Positions 8,509-16,592 of a stretch of DNA of 42,140 bases are shown piece by piece. Source of the stretch: Planctomycetia bacterium. GTDB taxonomy: Bacteria > Planctomycetota > Planctomycetia > Pirellulales > Thermoguttaceae. Position 1 is the first letter of the stretch. The number at the start of each line of letters is the position of its first letter. The stretch covers positions 1 to 42,140 of the forward strand of contig JAUNBJ010000020.1 of NCBI GenBank assembly GCA_030535245.1, given 5' to 3'. Made by a program: the position numbers and the translations under genes. The notes under the pieces are model-generated. The model worked only from the letters and a program-made list of their open reading frames with translations, searched no databases and had not been told where the DNA came from.

Positions 8509-9951
8509 TTAATACTCTTTCCGCAGACGCGAGGATGGTATGCGGATTTCGTCGCGATATTTCTGAACCGTCCGACGTGCCAGCAAATACCCTTCCTTTT
8601 GAAGCATTTCCATCAGCGTTTCGTCGCTTAAGGGGTTTTTCCGATTCTCGGTCGCCACCAGCTCCTGAATCCGTTGCTGAATAGCCACCCGCGACGCGTC
8701 CGGCAGCCCGGTTTCCGGTTTCCGTCGAATGCCGCTGGAAAAAAACCGCGACAGGCTGAGGATACCACGGGGCGTCTGCATCCACTTTTCCTGCACGATC
8801 CGACTCACCGTCGAGTCATGCAAATCCAGCTCCCGTGCCACGTACCTCTGCGTCAACGGACGGAGTGCGGCATTTCCCTGCTCCAAAAAATCCCGCTGGT
8901 AATCCACCAACAACCGAGAGATGTTCAAAAGATTCGTCCGTCGCTGCTCCATTGCGTCCAGCAGCCACTCCGCTGCGTTCAGCTTTTTCCGCAACTCGGC
9001 CCGCTTCTCCTGCGTCATGCGTGTTTGGGAAAAGCGAGCCACTTCCTCCTGATTCAGCTCCACGTCCGGCAATCCCGCTTCCATCAGCCGTACTTGATAC
9101 GTCCCGTCCGCCGCCTTGAAACAGAGGACGTCCGGCGTCACCTGCTCGTTCGTCGTTTCCCGAAAATCACGCCCCGGATCAGGGTTCAAAAGGGCCAGCT
9201 TCTTTTTGCATTCCTGAATCCGAGCCAGCGAAAACCCCGTCACTCTTGCCACATGCGGCAGGCGATTCCGTTCCAGATCGGCCAGGTACCCCGTTACCAA
9301 CCGACGCAAGTCCCGATAATCCGGGTCGTTTCTGTCGTCCTGGTAGCGTTGGTCGAGCTGAAGAAGCAGGCATTCCTGCAAATTCCTCGCACCCACGCCT
9401 GCCGGTTCCAGCTTCTGTACCCACTTCAACGCCTGTTCCACCACCTCTTTTCCCGCCTCGGTCGCGTTAGGGAAGATTTCTTCCAGCGGCCCGTTGAGCC
9501 AACCACGATCGTTCAGGTTGTAGATGATTTTGTCCGCCGCCTTCCGCAACGTCCCCTCCGGAAGCTCCAGAATCAACTGCTCGTGCAGATGATCGGCCAG
9601 CGTCATTGGACGTTCCTGGACATTGGCCATGATCTCCGCGTGACGGTCGGAAAGCTCCTCCCGTGCCTCGGCCGAATACGTAACCTCCCCCGTGTAATCC
9701 TCCGACCACCCCTCCTGAGGCGGCTCCGCTCCGGGTTTTGCCATCGGTTCCGGCACGACCGGCGTTGGCTCATTGCGCTGCTCCAGAAACGGATTCTCCC
9801 GAAGCATCTCGCGAATACGTTCCGAAAGTTTTTCCCGCGTCAACGTCTGAATCTCGTTGACCTGAATCTGGCGGGCACGAATCACCTGCTGTTGGCGAAG
9901 ATTCTGCGTTTGACGGACGACCTGGCCCAAGGACTGACGCATGGCACTCAT
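8509..9951 (-). CDS. rpoN: RNA polymerase sigma-54 factor
   Basis: Sigma-54 directs polymerase to -24/-12 promoters and needs AAA+ activators. The N-terminus is Gln-rich (SLGQVVRQTQNLRQQQ) followed by region I-like sequence ending in NPFLEQ. The core-binding domain spans roughly 100-300. A helix-turn-helix (ARELDLHDSTVSRIVQEKW) lies near 380, and the RpoN box ARRTVQKYRDEI is at about 458-469. The length of 480 aa is normal. Its ATG overlaps the recR stop in an ATGA, implying translational coupling. Placement at the end of a dnaX-ybaB-recR operon is not a common arrangement for rpoN. Confidence 0.95.
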   Translation of the reverse strand: MSAMRQSLGQVVRQTQNLRQQQVIRARQIQVNEIQTLTREKLSERIREMLRENPFLEQRNEPTPVVPEPMAKPGAEPPQEGWSEDYTGEVTYSAEAREELSDRHAEIMANVQERPMTLADHLHEQLILELPEGTLRKAADKIIYNLNDRGWLNGPLEEIFPNATEAGKEVVEQALKWVQKLEPAGVGARNLQECLLLQLDQRYQDDRNDPDYRDLRRLVTGYLADLERNRLPHVARVTGFSLARIQECKKKLALLNPDPGRDFRETTNEQVTPDVLCFKAADGTYQVRLMEAGLPDVELNQEEVARFSQTRMTQEKRAELRKKLNAAEWLLDAMEQRRTNLLNISRLLVDYQRDFLEQGNAALRPLTQRYVARELDLHDSTVSRIVQEKWMQTPRGILSLSRFFSSGIRRKPETGLPDASRVAIQQRIQELVATENRKNPLSDETLMEMLQKEGYLLARRTVQKYRDEIRIPSSRLRKEY

Positions 9952-10553
9952 GAAACGTACCCCTGGCGTCCTTCCATCGCGTCTTTCAGAATGTCCTTGT
10001 TCACAAACTCCAACGTGCAGCCCGACGTAATCCCCCGTGCCAATCGTGTGATTTTAACCGGGTATTTCTTCAACCGCTCCCCGATATACAGGGCCGTCGC
10101 GTCCCCCTCCATGTTCGGGTTGGTCGCCATGATGATTTCCTGAATCCCCCCGACAGCCACGCGTTTTTCCAACGCCCGAATCGTCAAATCCTCCGGCCCG
10201 ATTTTCTCCGCCGGGGAAAGACGCCCCAAAAGCACGTGATACACGCCACGAAACACCCCCGCCTGCTCGATCACGTTCAAATCCCGCGTCTGCTCCACCA
10301 CGCACAGACGTGTCGCATCGCGTGTTTCGTCCTGACACACGTCGCACAAGTCCCCCACCGCAAGGTTGTAACACCGCTTGCAGTAACGGATGTTCGTTTT
10401 CACGTCCCGTATCGCATCGGCAAGCGCCAGGATGTCCTCGGAACGGGCCACCAAAACGTGGTATGCGAACCGCTCCGCCGTCTTACGACCGACCCCCGGC
10501 AGCTTGTTGAACAACGCCGTCAAATGCTGAATTGATTCCGTCAGGTTTCCCAT
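9948..10553 (-). CDS. recR: Recombination mediator protein RecR
   Basis: RecR works with RecO/RecF to load RecA at gapped DNA. A helix-hairpin-helix segment (LPGVGRKTAERFAYHVL) occupies residues 18-34. The zinc finger uses C58, C61, C70 and C73 (CKRC, CDVC). The Toprim domain follows from about 83 (LCVVEQTRDL) and includes the typical LGRLSPAEKIGPEDL segment. The length of 201 aa is standard. It lies 24 bp after ybaB and overlaps rpoN by four bases. Confidence 0.97.
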   Translation of the reverse strand: MGNLTESIQHLTALFNKLPGVGRKTAERFAYHVLVARSEDILALADAIRDVKTNIRYCKRCYNLAVGDLCDVCQDETRDATRLCVVEQTRDLNVIEQAGVFRGVYHVLLGRLSPAEKIGPEDLTIRALEKRVAVGGIQEIIMATNPNMEGDATALYIGERLKKYPVKITRLARGITSGCTLEFVNKDILKDAMEGRQGYVS

Positions 10554-10577
10554 GAAAAATCCCCCACCTCGATAACC

Positions 10578-10913
10578 TCACCGCAACAAATTGGCCAGTC
10601 CGGGGATACCGATTTCCTTCCCCGCGTCCGCCATGCGACGCTTGTACTCCTCGCAAAGCTGCGCTGAAAGTTCGCTAATTGCCCCCTTCAACTTCGCTTC
10701 CAAAACCTCCTTGCACTCCGGCGAAAGCAACGACGCATCCACCGAAACGTCCTGTACTTCCGTCAGCCCGTTCGCCGTCACCGAGACTTTCTGCTCGTCG
10801 TCCGTCCCGGTGAATCGCTTCTCCTGAAGCTCGCTGCGAACCGCCTGAATCTTCGGCCCCATCGTCATGGCCATACTCAATAACGACGACATGTTCCCAA
10901 AACCACCCAACAT
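10578..10913 (-). CDS. ybaB: YbaB/EbfC-family nucleoid-associated protein
   Basis: This small DNA-binding protein family typically sits between dnaX and recR, as here. The sequence has the family pattern: a Gly/Met-rich N-terminus, a helix (IQAVRSELQEKRFTG), a strand-turn-strand region (KVSVTANGLTEVQDVSVD), then LLSPECKEVLEAKLKGAISE and a C-terminal helix ending in GLANLL. I chose the ATG at 10913, which has GGGGAG eight bases upstream. A GTG three codons earlier (10922) would leave no space for a ribosome site. Product about 111 aa. Confidence 0.92.
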   Translation of the reverse strand: MLGGFGNMSSLLSMAMTMGPKIQAVRSELQEKRFTGTDDEQKVSVTANGLTEVQDVSVDASLLSPECKEVLEAKLKGAISELSAQLCEEYKRRMADAGKEIGIPGLANLLR

Positions 10914-10948
10914 GGATTCCACTCCCCGGAGTTTCCCCCGTAAAATTC

Positions 10949-12733
10949 CTAATCCTGCAAACGCTCCGTATGATCGACACTGGCTCCAAAAAGTTCCATC
11001 GCCGCTTTCACCAACGGATTCTCCCGTATTCTTCGCTGATCCTCAAAGACCGACGTCTTGGGAATCACGTTTTCCTCCTCCACCAAAAGCAGCACCGTCG
11101 TTGGACGCCCCGTCAACGAGGAAAGCGTCTGTTCCAACTTCGTAACCCCGCCATGCTCCTGAAAACGCGTCACCTGATACCGTCTCGACGACCGAAACCC
11201 AATCTCCCAGCCACGCTCCGTCACCGCCAGCCCGATCGAATCCTGAAAAAGCTCCTGCTCGTCCGACGAAAACCCCTCGGTCGCCCGACGCAACGTTTCC
11301 TCCGGCGAAATCTCCGAAATCGGCCCGGAAATCGGCACCGAAATCAGCTCGGACGGCGGCTCGAAAATCGGCTCGGTTTCCGTCATGGGCTCATCGACCG
11401 GAACCTCTTTTTTTTTATCCGCCTGCGCAACTTCCGCAGCCTCGGCCATAAAACTCCGCAGGATCCCCTCCGGCGGCACGATCGGTTGTTTTTCGGGAAT
11501 CTGGGGCACCGGCTCCGATACCGGCCTGGGTTCCGGTTCCGGCGACGACAACACCGCCCCCGTCGGCTCTGGGCGTGTGGGGAATACTTTCGTCGGTTGC
11601 GCCCGCTTCACCAACGTGTCCAACGAAAACAGCTCCTGAAGCGAAGCAATCCGCACGAGTGCCATTTCCACCAGAATCCGCACCTGCGTGCTGACCTTCA
11701 TCCGCGTTAAGGTATGGTCGATAATCTGCATCGCGGAAAGCACCGTGTCCAGCCCCAACTGCTGCGACCACTCCCGCATTTTTTCCTCGGCCGAAGGGGG
11801 AGCGTACTGGAAACTCTCCTTCCCGCACCCGGCCATCATCGCCATCATATCTCGCAAATAACCGAACAGTTGCTCCAACAACTGCCCCGGATCGTTCCCC
11901 TGGCAAATCGACGCCTCCACCAGCCGCAGCACGTCCGCCGTTCGCCGTGCCACCAGAAAATCCAAAAGCGTCAGGAGCGTTTCCGCATCGGACATTCCCA
12001 GCAGCCCCTGTACCTGGGCCATCGTGATATGCGATCGCGTAAACGAAAGCAGCTGTTCCAGAAGCGACTGCCCGTCACGCATCGACCCGCACGCCCGCCG
12101 TGCCAAAAGCATCATGGCATCGTCGTCCGCCGTCAGCCCTTCCGACTCCACAATCTCCTTGAGCCGCTGGGCGATCTCCTCCGTCGAAATGCCGTCAAAA
12201 TCGAAACGCTGGCACCGCGAAAGGATCGTATCGGGAATCTTGCCCGCTTCGGTCGTGCAGAAAATAAACTTGACATGCTCCGGCGGTTCTTCCAGCGTTT
12301 TTAATAACGCGTTGAACGCCTCACGCGTCAGCATGTGTACTTCGTCGATAATGTAAATTTTGAACCGTGCCCGCACCGGACGAATGCTGATATTCTGCCG
12401 CAGCACGCGGATCTCGTCGATTCCACGATTGCTGGCACCGTCGATTTCCAGTACGTCGATATCGTCTCCCGTGCTGATGGAACGGCAGATTTCGCATTCG
12501 TTGCAGGGGGTCGTCGTTGGGCCATGGATGCAGTTCAATGCCTTCGCGAAAATACGAGCCGACGAGGTTTTTCCCACGCCCCGCGCCCCGGTAAACAGAT
12601 ACGCATGCCCAATCCGGTTCGTCTCAATCGCATTGGACAGTGCCGTAGCCACACGCCGCTGCCCCACCAATTGATCGAACAACTGGGGACGGTAACGTCT
12701 TGCGACGACCTGATATTCCTGTTCCGAAGCCAT
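10949..12733 (-). CDS. dnaX: DNA polymerase III subunits gamma and tau
   Basis: DnaX is the clamp-loader ATPase that also links polymerase cores. Walker A GARGVGKTS lies at 49-57, a zinc-binding set at C68, C77, C80 and C83, Walker B is DEVHML, and the sensor SRC follows. The N-terminus (QVVARRYRPQLFDQLVGQ) aligns with the family start, so translation begins at 12733. A promoter at 12782-12809 lies inside the longer frame and rules out the upstream start. The full-length product is 594 aa; the C-terminal part is Pro/Glu-rich and acidic, as in tau linkers. Codons 440-442 form nine consecutive A, treated separately. It leads the dnaX-ybaB-recR-rpoN operon. Confidence 0.95.
   Translation of the reverse strand: MASEQEYQVVARRYRPQLFDQLVGQRRVATALSNAIETNRIGHAYLFTGARGVGKTSSARIFAKALNCIHGPTTTPCNECEICRSISTGDDIDVLEIDGASNRGIDEIRVLRQNISIRPVRARFKIYIIDEVHMLTREAFNALLKTLEEPPEHVKFIFCTTEAGKIPDTILSRCQRFDFDGISTEEIAQRLKEIVESEGLTADDDAMMLLARRACGSMRDGQSLLEQLLSFTRSHITMAQVQGLLGMSDAETLLTLLDFLVARRTADVLRLVEASICQGNDPGQLLEQLFGYLRDMMAMMAGCGKESFQYAPPSAEEKMREWSQQLGLDTVLSAMQIIDHTLTRMKVSTQVRILVEMALVRIASLQELFSLDTLVKRAQPTKVFPTRPEPTGAVLSSPEPEPRPVSEPVPQIPEKQPIVPPEGILRSFMAEAAEVAQADKKKEVPVDEPMTETEPIFEPPSELISVPISGPISEISPEETLRRATEGFSSDEQELFQDSIGLAVTERGWEIGFRSSRRYQVTRFQEHGGVTKLEQTLSSLTGRPTTVLLLVEEENVIPKTSVFEDQRRIRENPLVKAAMELFGASVDHTERLQD
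11408..11416 (-). other. Predicted slippage site making the short DnaX (gamma) form
   Basis: On the coding strand codons 440-442 are AAA AAA AAA followed by GAG. A slip into the -1 frame, or one extra A from transcription, reads AGA GGT TCC GGT CGA and then TGA. That would end the protein at about 447 aa, after the zinc and AAA+ domains. E. coli makes gamma (431 aa) by -1 ribosomal frameshifting at A AAA AAG, and Thermus thermophilus uses a run of nine A in dnaX. No strong downstream stem-loop was identified by eye. Confidence 0.65.
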
Positions 12734-12781
12734 GATTTTACATCCCAAGCGAAAAACACTCTCTTTGAATAACTCCCTACC

Positions 12782-12809
12782 ATTGTACCGGATGGGACTT
12801 TTTTTGCAA
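12782..12809 (-). promoter_or_regulatory. Promoter of the dnaX operon
   Basis: On the minus strand TTGCAA (12809-12804) and TACAAT (12787-12782) are 16 bp apart. The start site would be near 12775, giving a leader of about 42 nt before the dnaX ATG. Confidence 0.65.
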
Positions 12810-12847
12810 GGCCGGCCGGGAATTCCGACGATTTTTTCCGAAGAAAC

Positions 12848-12866
12848 GGCACCTTCTAAAACTCCC
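12848..12866. repeat. Family A repeat end (solo or degenerate copy)
   Basis: GGCACCTTCTAAAA followed by CTCCC matches the terminal arm of the elements at 1706-1855 and 40581-40676. It lies 50 bp past the stop codon of the hydrolase gene on the minus strand. A possible degenerate partner, AGAAGTG, is at 12904-12910. Between them is a short CGC/GCG hairpin around six A. Confidence 0.6.
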
Positions 12867-12916
12867 AGCCTTCGCAAAAAAGCGTTCGCCATGGCCCACA
12901 TCCCCAGAAGTGAGAT

Positions 12917-14836
12917 TCACCGGGAGATACGACCGTGCAGGATTTTGGCGACGTCCAGGATCGCCTGGGGATTGGAGGGGACGGCGGAGTGTTCCGAATC
13001 CACCAGATACTCCGTTTCTGCCCATGGAAGTTCCGCGCTGGCTTTCGTCACCACACCGTCCGACTGGACGTTTCCTTTGGAATACCTGGTGGAAACCCCG
13101 ATGATGTTGTAATACGCGACCTGTTCCGAGGGGCGTGATTCCAGCAACGCGGGCCAGAACGGGTTTTCGATCTGGAGCGAATCGATGCTGGTATAGTAGT
13201 TCAGCAACGTTTTGTCCTTGAGAAGGGACTTGTTTTCACGAACGAACTGGTTCAGGTTTTCTTCCACCAGACTGGCACGTTTTCCGAGGAACTCGGTCAG
13301 GCCGGAGGTGGCGGAATTGGCCAGTTTACTACCACGAAAAGGGGTGGCCATGGTGATGACACACCGTACGGACGGATTGGGAGTATAATGGAACCAGCGA
13401 TCCACCGTATCGCGGGTCGTTTCGCTGCCACGGGTTTGGGAAACGGGGGTGTCGCTGATGAGGTTCCAGATACGATCTTCGGAATCGACGGTTTGCAGGG
13501 TGGAAATCAACCCTCCCATGCTATGTCCGACAAGCACCATCTGGTCGAGATTGGGGATCGTGTGTTGGGGGTCAAGGTCGCGACGCAGGCGGGCCAGGTC
13601 GTCGCGAAACTGGGCTGCCGAAACCCAAAACGGCTGGCCGTTGGGATAGAAATAAAACCAGATTTGATAATGTTCGCGGATGTCCGGAATGCTGTTCAGG
13701 GTATTGTACATTTCCATCCATGCCAGCGGAGAGGACCAAAGCCCATGCACCATAAGAACCGGGATTTTATCCGGATTAAAGGGCTGGGCCATGTAGATTC
13801 CCTTGATTTCACGGGTTCCTTCCTCATTTTTCTGAAGGAGCCTGTCCGGGCGGAAAAGGCCGACGGAACCGAGGATTTTCAGGCTGGCTTCCTGCTGCAT
13901 ACTGTAGGCCAGCGGGGTCGTAAAGTCGATTTCCATCGGAACGGTACGATCCGCAACAGCGATTCGGGTCGTGTCCATCGGGTCGTAAAATTCCAGCACG
14001 GGGGTCTGGTTGGGTTCCATCCGCAGGAATACGGTCATGGGGAGGCAGTAGTTGGCAATACAATATTGGTATTTGGACGACTTGCGGGTGTCGGGTTTGC
14101 ACTCGGCAATCATCGGAACCCCCAGCCCATATACGCGATAACGGTTCTTGAAGCCGGTCACGTCAAAATCGGAGGCGAAACGGTACGTGGCAATGTCGCC
14201 GGGCGTCCAGTCGCGGCTATGGAATTGGAAGTGGAGCATCTGCGTGGCGTTCCCTCCCAGTCGCAACTCAAACGATTCGGAGGCGTCGATGGTCAGGACG
14301 TTTTTCGTGGCCAAAAGACGCAGGATCGCTTCGGTGCTTTCGTTGTAAATCCGGCACATGTTGGCAAATGCCGGGTCGTAGGGGTTCCGAAAATTGTTGA
14401 GCCGTACGTCAAAAAGATAGGCGTACGCATACTTGGCCGATTGGAGGAACATCTCTCCGGCCTGCTGGCGGTTGTATTTTTCCTTCCGCTTGGCGTCTAC
14501 AAATGCAACCTCGGCAATCACGCCGACGGTTTCAAACTTCCACGCTTTTTGGAGCGTGTTTTCCAGCTCGGCGATGGTGCCGTCGGGATCGTCGTAGGCT
14601 TTCTTGTCCAGATTGAGCGTCCGCAGCACCACGAGTGTGGAATCCGTATACTTAATGGATGTCGGGACGACGGAATAATAACTTTGTCGTGCCCACTGGT
14701 ATCCCGGAGAGGGTAAATTGGAGCGGAGCATCCGTACCGACGAACAACCGGTCAGCAGTACCGCAACGCTCAAAAAGACGGCAATCTCCCCCCAAACGGC
14801 GAAAAAAGTCGGAGGATGGGCATGGTCGGGACGCAT
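12917..14836 (-). CDS. Secreted alpha/beta-hydrolase (lipase/esterase-like) lipoprotein, 639 aa
   Basis: A hydrophobic N-terminus ends in the lipobox LLTGC with C31 as the lipidated cysteine, so the protein should be membrane-anchored outside the cytoplasm. Residues 40-340 are an accessory region I do not recognise. The hydrolase fold begins near 357 with VLMVHGLW (oxyanion HG at 364-365). The nucleophile elbow is G437-H-S439-M-G-G442, and D593 (SDGVV) and H616 (SEHSAV) are the likely remaining triad members. ATPFRGS after the elbow is typical of PGAP1/lipase-like serine hydrolases. The substrate cannot be read from sequence. The gene stands alone between dnaX and an intergenic repeat, and its ribosome site is weak. 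Confidence 0.85.
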   Translation of the reverse strand: MRPDHAHPPTFFAVWGEIAVFLSVAVLLTGCSSVRMLRSNLPSPGYQWARQSYYSVVPTSIKYTDSTLVVLRTLNLDKKAYDDPDGTIAELENTLQKAWKFETVGVIAEVAFVDAKRKEKYNRQQAGEMFLQSAKYAYAYLFDVRLNNFRNPYDPAFANMCRIYNESTEAILRLLATKNVLTIDASESFELRLGGNATQMLHFQFHSRDWTPGDIATYRFASDFDVTGFKNRYRVYGLGVPMIAECKPDTRKSSKYQYCIANYCLPMTVFLRMEPNQTPVLEFYDPMDTTRIAVADRTVPMEIDFTTPLAYSMQQEASLKILGSVGLFRPDRLLQKNEEGTREIKGIYMAQPFNPDKIPVLMVHGLWSSPLAWMEMYNTLNSIPDIREHYQIWFYFYPNGQPFWVSAAQFRDDLARLRRDLDPQHTIPNLDQMVLVGHSMGGLISTLQTVDSEDRIWNLISDTPVSQTRGSETTRDTVDRWFHYTPNPSVRCVITMATPFRGSKLANSATSGLTEFLGKRASLVEENLNQFVRENKSLLKDKTLLNYYTSIDSLQIENPFWPALLESRPSEQVAYYNIIGVSTRYSKGNVQSDGVVTKASAELPWAETEYLVDSEHSAVPSNPQAILDVAKILHGRISR

Positions 14837-14912
14837 ATCGGTTCTTTCGGGGTATACAGATTCTCAAACGTATCCTAGCAAAATTCGCCCCGCAAAGCAA
14901 GAGGAAAATTCT

Positions 14913-14966
14913 TTAATGGTTAATGGTTGTATGGAGCCGTGAACGAAGGGCGCAGCCCGTAGTTCC
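14913..14966 (-). repeat. Family B intergenic repeat: small hairpin plus TTAATGG repeats
   Basis: On the minus strand GGAACTACGGGCTGCGCCCT (14966-14947) continues into TCGTTCAC, then CATTAACCATTAA follows. GGGC/GCCC pair around TGC, with an outer GAAC/GTTC pair. The same unit occurs at 30930-30997 with GGAC/GTCC replacing GGGC/GCCC, a compensatory change. The surrounding gap (14837-15090) holds no gene that I can see. Confidence 0.7.
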
Positions 14967-15090
14967 GGAAAGTCGCAGGGACGATTACCCACTCACCTAT
15001 TCGTAAACCCCAATCCGGATAACCTTCGCATGCTCACACCTGAAATTTATAAAAATTTTACAGAAAACGGAGAAAAGAACCCCCAGAGAC

Positions 15091-15119
15091 TTGACTTTGG
15101 GGGGAGATGGAATTAAAAT
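15091..15119 (+). promoter_or_regulatory. Promoter of the STN-esterase gene
   Basis: TTGACT (15091-15096) and TAAAAT (15114-15119) are separated by 17 bp. A TTG within the -35 box would be a false upstream start of the coding frame; the promoter shows that translation begins later, at 15184. Confidence 0.65.
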
Positions 15120-15183
15120 TAAAATAGTAAAAATGTTATTCGAGTGCTTTCCCATGACACATGATTCGAGAAGGGGAATTTTC

Positions 15184-16590
15184 ATGAAAACGAGATTTTG
15201 GGTACTCTGCGGAGTGATGTTGGTGGGATTGGCACTGGGAATGGGTCGCGTGGCGGGACAGGACAAATCGTACCAAAATTTCCTGAACCACAAAGACGCA
15301 TTTTCCCGACCGCTTGGCGAGCTTTTGAAGGAGGCGGAAAAAGACCTCAATATTAAAATCCGTTACGGTCGCAACATTCAGCCCTATCTGGAAAAAAAAG
15401 TAACGATGGCCCCCTGGAAGCTCTGGAACGACCCGGTGCGTCGTCTTTCGTACCTGCTGGCACCGCTGGATTTGAGCTTTACGCAGGTGGACGACCAAAC
15501 TTGGGAAGTCTTTGAGCCATGGTATTACGTACGCCCGGAGGCGGAAGGAAAAGCCCATCTGGAACGGCTTCTGCGGCAATATTCCACCAAGGAACTCTGG
15601 GAAGCCCGACGGACGGCGCTGAAATCGCTGATTCTGGAAAAGCTCGATCTGAACCCGATTCCCAAACCGCTTTTGGTGCCGCATCTTTCGGAAAAACGGG
15701 TTTACGACGGGTACTCGGTTCGGAACGTCGCGTTGGAAATTTTGCCGGGGTATTTTGTCAACGGTGGACTGTACGAACCGCTGAAAGACGGGAAGCACCC
15801 CATCGTGTTGTGTCCGCACGGGCATGGGAATCTGGGCCGATTCGGTACGGCTCAGCAACTTCGAGCGGCTACGCTGGCACGCATGGGGGCGGTGGTTTTT
15901 TCCTACAGCATGTTCGCGTGGCGGGCTGAGGAATCGCCTCTGACACGTGAGTGCCACGCCGACCCGATTTCCGGCACCATGCAGACGCTTCATACCATCC
16001 GCGCAATCGACTGGCTCACGACCCTTCCGAATACCGACCCCGAACGTATCGGAATCACCGGCGCTTCAGGGGGCGGAACGCAGACCTTTTTAGGCACGGC
16101 ACTGGACGCCCGGATTACGGTTTCGGTTCCGGTCGTGATGGTTTCGAGCCACTTTTTCGGCGGCTGCCCGTGCGAAAGCGGCGTTCCCTTCCACATTTAT
16201 CTGGGAGGTACCTGCAATGCCGAGGTCGCAGCCATGGCCGCACCGCGTCCGATGAAAGTGATCGCCGTGACGCAGGACTGGACGAAAAACGTCCCCGAAG
16301 TGGAATTCCCCTACCTGCAAAAGATTTATGCGTTTTACGGTGCGCAAGAGAATGTGGAATTTGCGTATCTGGACGAAAAACATGACTACGACCAGAGCAA
16401 GCGTCAGGCGATGTATCCGTTCATGGCGAAGCACCTCGGTTTGGAGATGGAAGCGATCGACGAAACGAAAGTGACGGTCGAGCCGATGGAAACCATGCTC
16501 TACTTTGGCCCAAACCACGCGAACTACCCGACCGACGCCGTGCAGACGCTTGAGCAGCTCAAGACGCTTTTCCGAAATCTGCCTCGGTGA
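15184..16590 (+). CDS. Secreted esterase with N-terminal STN-like domain, 468 aa
   Basis: A signal peptide (residues 1 to about 25) indicates export. Residues 40-112 follow the beta-alpha-beta pattern of the STN domain found at the start of secretins and TonB receptors (RPLGELLKEAEKDLNIKIRY ... PVRRLSYLLAPLDLSF). The catalytic domain, about 165-430, is an alpha/beta-hydrolase of the acetyl-xylan-esterase/dienelactone-hydrolase type. It shows an oxyanion loop PHGHGN (211-216), nucleophile G293-A-S295-G-G-G and H400 in DEKHDYD. The likely reaction is deacylation of polysaccharide esters, but the substrate is inferred. The start has AGAAGGGG upstream. The gene converges on the PQQ-like gene with only two bases between the stops. 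Confidence 0.85.
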   Translation: MKTRFWVLCGVMLVGLALGMGRVAGQDKSYQNFLNHKDAFSRPLGELLKEAEKDLNIKIRYGRNIQPYLEKKVTMAPWKLWNDPVRRLSYLLAPLDLSFTQVDDQTWEVFEPWYYVRPEAEGKAHLERLLRQYSTKELWEARRTALKSLILEKLDLNPIPKPLLVPHLSEKRVYDGYSVRNVALEILPGYFVNGGLYEPLKDGKHPIVLCPHGHGNLGRFGTAQQLRAATLARMGAVVFSYSMFAWRAEESPLTRECHADPISGTMQTLHTIRAIDWLTTLPNTDPERIGITGASGGGTQTFLGTALDARITVSVPVVMVSSHFFGGCPCESGVPFHIYLGGTCNAEVAAMAAPRPMKVIAVTQDWTKNVPEVEFPYLQKIYAFYGAQENVEFAYLDEKHDYDQSKRQAMYPFMAKHLGLEMEAIDETKVTVEPMETMLYFGPNHANYPTDAVQTLEQLKTLFRNLPR

Positions 16591-16592
16591 AA

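Noticed and set aside
8674..10143. Plus-strand open frame of 489 aa opposite rpoN and recR
   Set aside because: It spans two real genes on the other strand and shows no recognisable protein features.
12734..12901. Upstream extension of dnaX by 56 residues
   Set aside because: The extension contains the promoter at 12782-12809 and the family start begins at 12733.
15091..15183. Upstream start for the esterase gene
   Set aside because: The TTG codon is part of the -35 box, and only the start at 15184 gives a signal peptide directly at the N-terminus.
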